Of a stretch of 64,000 bases of DNA, positions 59,400-64,000 are shown in pieces. This stretch comes from CALMEC01 sp964434425. GTDB lineage: Bacteria > Actinomycetota > Thermoleophilia > Miltoncostaeales > Miltoncostaeaceae. The stretch is taken from positions 1-64,000 of the forward strand of contig CAYSVH010000012.1 in NCBI GenBank assembly GCA_964434425.1, read 5' to 3'. The notes under the pieces are model-generated. The model had not been told where the DNA came from. It searched no databases and was given only the letters and a program-made list of their open reading frames with translations. Within the stretch, counting starts at the first letter, position 1, and each line of letters opens with the position of its first letter. A program made the position numbers and the translations under genes.

Positions 59400-60454
59400 G
59401 CGCCGGGTCGCCGGTGCGGCGAGTGGCGATCATCGCCCCGATGCGCAACGAGGCGCGCCACGTCGCCCGATTCGTGGAGGACGTCGCCGCGCAGGACTTC
59501 GAGGGTCACCTGGAGCTCCTGGTGGCCGACGGCGCATCGACCGACGGCTGCGTCGGGATCCTGCGCGCCGAGGCCGAACGCCTCGGCGTGCCGCTGACCG
59601 TGGTTCCCAACCCGCGCCGCATCGCCCCCACGGGACTGAACGCGTGTCTTCGCCGGGCTGACGCCGATCTGCTCGTCCGGATGGACTGCCACTCACGGTA
59701 TCCCGCCGACTACGTCCGCCGGTGTGCGGCCGCATCGGAGGAGACCGGCGCGTGGAACGTCGGCGGAGTCGTCATCCCGGACGGCGACCGGCCCATGGAG
59801 CGGGCGGTGGCGAGCGCCATGGACAGTCCGTTCGGGGGGATCGGGTGGACCCGGCATGCCGAGGGCGGGGAGCGCACGGAGGTCGACACCGTCACGTTCG
59901 GCGCGTTCCGTCCCGAGGCGTTCGAGAACGCCGGCCTGTTCGACGAGGCGTTCGTCCGCAACCAGGACGACGAGTTCAATCTCCGTCTGCGCCGTGCCGG
60001 AGGCAGGATCGTGCTCGACCCGGCGATCAGGGTGCGGTACACGCCCCGTGGCTCGTGGCGCGGCGTCTTCCGCCAGTACTACGAGTACGGCCTCTGGAAG
60101 ATCCCCGTCATGCGCAAGCACAATGCGGTGCTCGGCCTGCGCAGCCTCGCTCCGATCGGTCTCGTCGCATCACTGGTGGTCCTGGCGGTGCTGTCGATCC
60201 CGTTCGCCTGGGCGCGCTGGGCACTGGTCGCCGAGGCCCTCGTCTACAGCGGCGGCGCCACCGTGTTCGCCGTGCGCTCCTCGCGCCGCCGGAAGGAGCC
60301 GTTGCGACGCGTCCCGCGGGTCGCCTCCGTCTTCCCGGCCTTCCACTTCGGCTACGGGATCGGGATGGCCCTGGGCCTGATCCGTGCCGCGTTCAGCCGC
60401 GGCGCCACGGACGCGGCAGCCCCCCGCCCCAGTGATGGGCCAGCCAACTCGTGA
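59396..60454 (+). CDS. Glycosyltransferase family 2 (ExoA-like)
   Basis: 352 residues from TTG 59396, overlapping the aminotransferase stop (TTGA); GTG 59414 is an alternative. GT-A fold: VAIIAPMRNEARHVARFVED, LLVADGASTDGC (strand with the D residues), RRADADLLVRMDCHSRYPAD, and GLFDEAFVRNQDDEFNLRLRRAG with the ED/EDE-like acceptor motif. Two C-terminal helices (LVASLVVLAVLSIPFAWA and later) anchor it to the membrane, as in ExoA of succinoglycan synthesis. It shares 62 bp at its 3' end with the convergent deacetylase gene. Confidence 0.9.
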   Translation: MSAGSPVRRVAIIAPMRNEARHVARFVEDVAAQDFEGHLELLVADGASTDGCVGILRAEAERLGVPLTVVPNPRRIAPTGLNACLRRADADLLVRMDCHSRYPADYVRRCAAASEETGAWNVGGVVIPDGDRPMERAVASAMDSPFGGIGWTRHAEGGERTEVDTVTFGAFRPEAFENAGLFDEAFVRNQDDEFNLRLRRAGGRIVLDPAIRVRYTPRGSWRGVFRQYYEYGLWKIPVMRKHNAVLGLRSLAPIGLVASLVVLAVLSIPFAWARWALVAEALVYSGGATVFAVRSSRRRKEPLRRVPRVASVFPAFHFGYGIGMALGLIRAAFSRGATDAAAPRPSDGPANS

Positions 60455-61277
60455 CACCGGTGAGGTCGGCCTCCAGACGGGTGATCGACGCGTCGTCCGG
60501 CACTCCGAGGATCGGTAGCCGGTAGGGATCGGAGCGGGGCCCGACCCATCCGGTCGCCGTCGTGCGTCCGGAGCGGTAGCCGGCCCGTCGGACCATGTCG
60601 ACCTCGCGCGGGGAGTGATCACCGTTGGGGTAGGCGAAATGCAGGCACGGGCGGTCCAGCCACTCCTCGATCTCGCCCCTGCATCCGGCGATCTCCGCCT
60701 CGGCCTCATCGCTGTCGCACATGGGAAGGATCGGGTGAAACCGAGTGTGCCCGCCGAACGACGTCCCGTCGGCCATCTCGCGGACCTCGTCCAACGTGAG
60801 CGCCTGACGACTCTCGGGATCATGGGAGGCGGCCTGGTCGAAACCGGTGTCGGCGAGCAGCCGCAGACGCTCGCCGTTCGGAACCTTCTTCAGCGGCTCG
60901 GGATCCGGCGTGTCGAGGAACCAGTAGTGACGATCGGTGCCGACGATCTGACTGCACAGGTAGATGGTCGGAACCACGTCGTGTCGGCGGAACACATCCA
61001 GCAGATCCCGATTGCCCCGGTGCCCGTCATCGATGGTGATCGCGACCGCCCGCTCGGGGAGGCGATCGAACGTGCGTGCGCGCAGGTGCTCCACCACCTC
61101 GTCGAGCGACACGAGGGCGTGGTGGCGACGCAGATGGGTGAGGTGCGCGTCGACCACCTCGGGCGACGGGTCGTGGTAGAGCAGGATCGCGGCACGTCGC
61201 CGGCCGACGGTCGCCCGTGTCAGCCGCGGCAGACCCACGGTGCAGACGATACGCGACAGGACCTCAGCGGGATTCAT
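60393..61277 (-). CDS. Polysaccharide deacetylase (NodB-type)
   Basis: 294 residues from ATG 61277. The NodB homology domain has AAILLYHDPSP (motif for metal His), VAITIDDGHRGNRDLLDVF (Asp pair), FGGHTRFHPILPM (H-x3-H), and HFAYPNGDHSPREVD. It may remove acetyl groups from the polymer or a precursor. It overlaps the flippase gene stop by 14 bases and is last in the minus-strand group beta-helix, flippase, deacetylase. Confidence 0.9.
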   Translation of the reverse strand: MNPAEVLSRIVCTVGLPRLTRATVGRRRAAILLYHDPSPEVVDAHLTHLRRHHALVSLDEVVEHLRARTFDRLPERAVAITIDDGHRGNRDLLDVFRRHDVVPTIYLCSQIVGTDRHYWFLDTPDPEPLKKVPNGERLRLLADTGFDQAASHDPESRQALTLDEVREMADGTSFGGHTRFHPILPMCDSDEAEAEIAGCRGEIEEWLDRPCLHFAYPNGDHSPREVDMVRRAGYRSGRTTATGWVGPRSDPYRLPILGVPDDASITRLEADLTGVTSWLAHHWGGGLPRPWRRG

Positions 61278-62658
61278 CGCCGTCCTTCGACGCCCCGTCC
61301 ACCCTCGCACGCCGGTAGCTGATGAGGTCCCGGATCCGATCCGCGAAGTCGATGATGTCCCGCGGGCGTGGGATGAGCTTGGTCATCGGCGTCTTGAGCG
61401 TCCGGCTGAAGATGACCGCCGCGGCGATGCCGCCGGTCGTGTACGCGATCGTCGAGGCGATGGCCGCACCCAGGCCGCCGTACATCGGGATCAGCACGAC
61501 GTCGAGCACGAGCGCGACGACGAACCCGATCGCGATCGCGACGCTCGACCGGATCGGGAAGCCCTGCGCGGTCAGCGCACCTGCGAGCTGCTTCATCGCG
61601 ATCACACCGAACGCCCCGAGTGCGAGCACCCGGAGGTCGTCGATCGCACCGGCGAAGTCGTCTCCGAATATGACGATGGTCAGGAACGGTGCCGCGATGA
61701 TCATGACGACCACGAGGCCCGCCGTGGCGGCAACCGCTATTCGGAACACCGCGGCCGCCAGACGTCCGGCCTCCCTGCGCTCGGACCGCACCAGATCGGG
61801 GCGCTGGACCGCGGCCAGGGCCGTGGGAAGGAAGAAGCACGCCTCCGCCCACACGACGGCGATGCTGTAGAGACCGAGCTCGTGGGTACCGGCCATCGCG
61901 CCGAGGATCCAGGCGTCCATCCGGTAGTTGCCCTCCATCATGATCTGCCCGGGGTGGCTCTTCGCCCCGAACGCGATGCTCTCCCGCGCGAGTTTCGCGT
62001 TCGGGCGCCCGAAGCCCGACAGCCTGCGCAGGATGTAGAGGCCGAGCAACAGCGTTGCGAGTGCCTGGCCGGAGATCCACACGATGAGGGCGGTCGCGAC
62101 GGTGAGTGCGCCGAAGGCGGCGAACGTCCCGTTGGCGACGACGTTGACGACCGCGGGGAGGAGCAGCGCCACGTTCGCGGCCCCGAAGTGATAGACGCCC
62201 TGCACGAAGAAGCGCAGGTACACCTGCAATATCAGCATCGGGATGGAGCCCGCCGCGAGCGCGAGCAGAAGCGTCGGGCTACCCGCCCCCGCGGAGGGAA
62301 CGAGGTAGATGAGCAGCGAGAACGCCCCGATGGCGATGAAGCCGAACACCAGCGACAGGACGACCGCGTTGCCCGTGAGGGCGCGTCGTTTGCCGGGCGA
62401 ACGTCCGGCGATGTTGCCGATCGCGTCCTCGACCCCGATCGTGGCGAGGTTCGACGCCAGATAGGCGACCGCGGTGAGGAACGCGACGTCCCCCCTCCCC
62501 GTCGCACCCAGCGCGCGCGCGACGATCAGCGCGTTACCGAGCGAGAGCGTCGCGGTCAGGACCTCGGATCCGTAGGTGGCCGCCGCGGCACTGAGCATCG
62601 ATGCCGGGCGACGTTCGGTCGCCGCACTCGTGCTCTGCTCAGTGGTATCGGGTGTCAC
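61264..62658 (-). CDS. Wzx-type lipid-linked oligosaccharide flippase
   Basis: 464 residues with about fourteen hydrophobic helices and the MATE/polysaccharide-exporter fold: SEVLTATLSLGNALIVARAL (helix 1), GIEDAI-like GVEDAIGNIAGRSPG and FGAKSHPGQIMMEGNYRMDA, typical of the Wzx/RfbX group that flips the repeat unit across the membrane. GTG 62658 is chosen over the longer frame because CATGGAGGCAC provides a ribosome binding site seven bases before. Co-oriented with the beta-helix gene upstream. Confidence 0.88.
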   Translation of the reverse strand: MTPDTTEQSTSAATERRPASMLSAAAATYGSEVLTATLSLGNALIVARALGATGRGDVAFLTAVAYLASNLATIGVEDAIGNIAGRSPGKRRALTGNAVVLSLVFGFIAIGAFSLLIYLVPSAGAGSPTLLLALAAGSIPMLILQVYLRFFVQGVYHFGAANVALLLPAVVNVVANGTFAAFGALTVATALIVWISGQALATLLLGLYILRRLSGFGRPNAKLARESIAFGAKSHPGQIMMEGNYRMDAWILGAMAGTHELGLYSIAVVWAEACFFLPTALAAVQRPDLVRSERREAGRLAAAVFRIAVAATAGLVVVMIIAAPFLTIVIFGDDFAGAIDDLRVLALGAFGVIAMKQLAGALTAQGFPIRSSVAIAIGFVVALVLDVVLIPMYGGLGAAIASTIAYTTGGIAAAVIFSRTLKTPMTKLIPRPRDIIDFADRIRDLISYRRARVDGASKDGDESR

Positions 62659-62802
62659 GTGCCTCCATGCACGGGCGCGGGGATATGAGCCCGTCCGCTC
62701 CTTCGACGGGGCCCGGACCGATGTCCACGGGTGGCCCGGGTCACCCACATGATCATGGGTTCATCCTACACTGGCCGGGGTGTCATCCTCGGTCGTCCCG
62801 CG

Positions 62803-63936
62803 TCAGCGGCGTGGGACCGCCTCGATGGCGCCGAGGTCCACGCGCTTCCCGCGAACGGCGTTGCGGATGTCGTAGCCGGGCGAGAGGGGAACGAACGCGG
62901 TGCCGATCGCCGGACTGCCCGGCCGGAGTCCGTAGCGTCGCCGGGCCATGTCCACGAAGCGGGGGCTCGTGGTGATGGTCCCGCTGGCGGTGATGCCCCG
63001 GATGTCGATGCCACCCCCGCGGTTCCCGGAGACGAGGTTCCGGACCAGCCGGTTGCCGTGGCCGGTCTGGCTGCTCCAGTAGGACCGGATGCCCTCCTCA
63101 CGGTTGCCGACCACCACGTTGTTCGCCACGGTGGCGTTGTCGGTGGCGGCACCCCCCTCACCTCCGACGACGATCCCCGCCTTGCCGTTGCCGACGATCG
63201 TGTTGTTCGCGATGGCGACGCCGTCGCAGTCGGGGTACGCCTGGATGCCGAACGCCGCGTTGAGCTCGACGATGTTGTTGACGATCGCCACATCGCGGGC
63301 GTGGGCGCAGTAGATGCCGTGATGGAGACGCGTATTGCTTCCGTTGCCGTGGATGCGGTTGCCGCGGATGCGGACGTCGTGGGCGGCGTCACGGGGGTCG
63401 CCCAGGAAGATCGCCGACATCCGCGACTGGCTGAGGTCGTTGCCGGTGATCTCGACGTGGTCGCCACCCGAGACGTAGACCAGCGGGTCACTGGAACGCG
63501 ACGTCGACCCGGCCGTCATGGTGATGCCCGCGATCTGAACCCAGTTCGACCGGATCGTGAACGATCCCCGCACCGTCGCGCGTTCCCTGGGAGCGCTGCG
63601 GATGGTGATGGGAGCCCGGTGCGCGCCGCTGCGGTTGACCGAGACGCGCTCGTCGTACACGCCCCGGCGGAGAAGGATCGTCTGCCCGGGCCGGGCATCC
63701 TGAACCGCACGCTGGATGGTCCGCCAGGGTCGCGCACGCGAACCGTCCGATCGGTCGTTGCCGTTGGGGGCGACGTACTTCGCACCGGGGGGCGCCGCGG
63801 CGGTGGCGCGGAGGGTCCCGTAGCTGGGCGCGGCGACCGCGACGGACGACGCACCGAGGGCGGCCGACAGGGCCACCAGGGACACGAGGCGACGGGGACG
63901 CAGACGTCCCCCTGAGATCGGGCGGAGAGTGTTCAT
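62803..63936 (-). CDS. Secreted right-handed parallel beta-helix protein
   Basis: 377 residues: signal peptide (LVSLVALSAALGASSVAVA), DUF1565-like VAPNGNDRSDGSRARPWRTI, and pectate-lyase-like coils with repeated Asn ladders (VEITGNDLSQSRMSAIFLGD, VRIRGNRIHGNGSNTRL, VAIVNNIVELNAAFGIQA, VAIANNTIVGNGKAGIVVGG). It is a paralogue of 45203-46345, sharing YVAPxGxD and the PRFVDMARRRYGLRPGSPAI-type ending (there PRFVDLANGDLRLREGGPAI). It may bind or cleave the exported polysaccharide. ATG 63936 is the start. Confidence 0.87.
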   Translation of the reverse strand: MNTLRPISGGRLRPRRLVSLVALSAALGASSVAVAAPSYGTLRATAAAPPGAKYVAPNGNDRSDGSRARPWRTIQRAVQDARPGQTILLRRGVYDERVSVNRSGAHRAPITIRSAPRERATVRGSFTIRSNWVQIAGITMTAGSTSRSSDPLVYVSGGDHVEITGNDLSQSRMSAIFLGDPRDAAHDVRIRGNRIHGNGSNTRLHHGIYCAHARDVAIVNNIVELNAAFGIQAYPDCDGVAIANNTIVGNGKAGIVVGGEGGAATDNATVANNVVVGNREEGIRSYWSSQTGHGNRLVRNLVSGNRGGGIDIRGITASGTITTSPRFVDMARRRYGLRPGSPAIGTAFVPLSPGYDIRNAVRGKRVDLGAIEAVPRR

Positions 63937-64000
63937 CAGCGATGGAGCATCGGGTCCGGAATGCGGCCGCGCAATCCGGACGGTTCCATCCTTACCGCCG

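Noticed and set aside
1..64000. tRNA or rRNA genes
   Set aside because: I found no cloverleaf-like segment with a GTTCRANNC T-loop in the gaps large enough to hold one; a covariance-model scan would be needed to exclude this fully.

Overview
The window is a GC-rich chromosomal segment, about 70% G+C by eye. Genes are packed with many 4-base ATGA/GTGA overlaps, GTG and TTG starts are common, and many start codons lie 6-8 bases after a TANNNT box with no ribosome binding site (leaderless mRNAs). This points to an actinobacterium, probably a deep-branching lineage such as Thermoleophilia; that placement is inference. A run of 100 N at 55015-55114 shows this is a scaffold from a draft or metagenome assembly.

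Layout. (1) 1-8105: a repeat remnant, an SF2 helicase with an Arg-rich tail, a membrane-anchored trypsin-like protease, and a MoxR-DUF58-VWA-VWA operon. (2) 8144-10529: a MarR regulator with a C-terminal Cys cluster, a rhodanese sulfurtransferase, SufE, and a frameshifted HicB-like antitoxin relic. (3) 10536-12242: a hipBA toxin-antitoxin operon with two palindromic operators. (4) 12306-16330: the de novo NAD operon nadB-nadC-nadA, divergent from its likely regulator nrtR, with an inverted-repeat operator over the nadB start. (5) 16374-28100: housekeeping and signalling genes: hemerythrin, glycerate kinase, SDR, a PhoR/PhoB-like two-component pair, a second HtrA protease, a GNAT enzyme, a lipoprotein, a polyprenol-dependent glycosyltransferase, a methyltransferase and LipB. 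(6) 28101-32072: a stretch with repeats, two tiny genes, AhpE-like peroxiredoxin plus a 45-residue metallothionein, rlmN, and decayed lipoprotein and subtilase genes. (7) 32069-37773: secreted proteins, an unusual ECF sigma factor fused to a zinc-finger anti-sigma-like and transmembrane region, a hotdog protein and a phosphatase-like protein.

(8) 37842-63936: a large Wzx/Wzy-type exopolysaccharide locus. It encodes two polyprenyl-phosphate sugar transferases, GT4 and GT2 glycosyltransferases, a PAP2 phosphatase, a glutamine-dependent amidotransferase (AsnB type), a Wzy polymerase, a Wzz/BY-kinase fusion, a nucleotidyltransferase, an ATP-grasp enzyme, a FemAB/GNAT-like aminoacyltransferase candidate, a DegT aminotransferase, two polysaccharide deacetylases, a Wzx flippase, a glycoside hydrolase and two parallel beta-helix proteins. 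Together these suggest a lipid-linked polysaccharide that is amidated or aminoacylated, deacetylated, exported and trimmed. The gene set resembles PEP-CTERM/exosortase-associated polysaccharide loci, but no exosortase is in the window.

A family of short elements with terminal inverted repeats (units of 103 and 163 bp) occurs as a tandem array around the assembly gap, as an inverted single copy at 57999-58101, and as degenerate copies at 1-205 and 28101-28349. Decayed genes cluster at 10.3, 21.6 and 29.6-32 kb.
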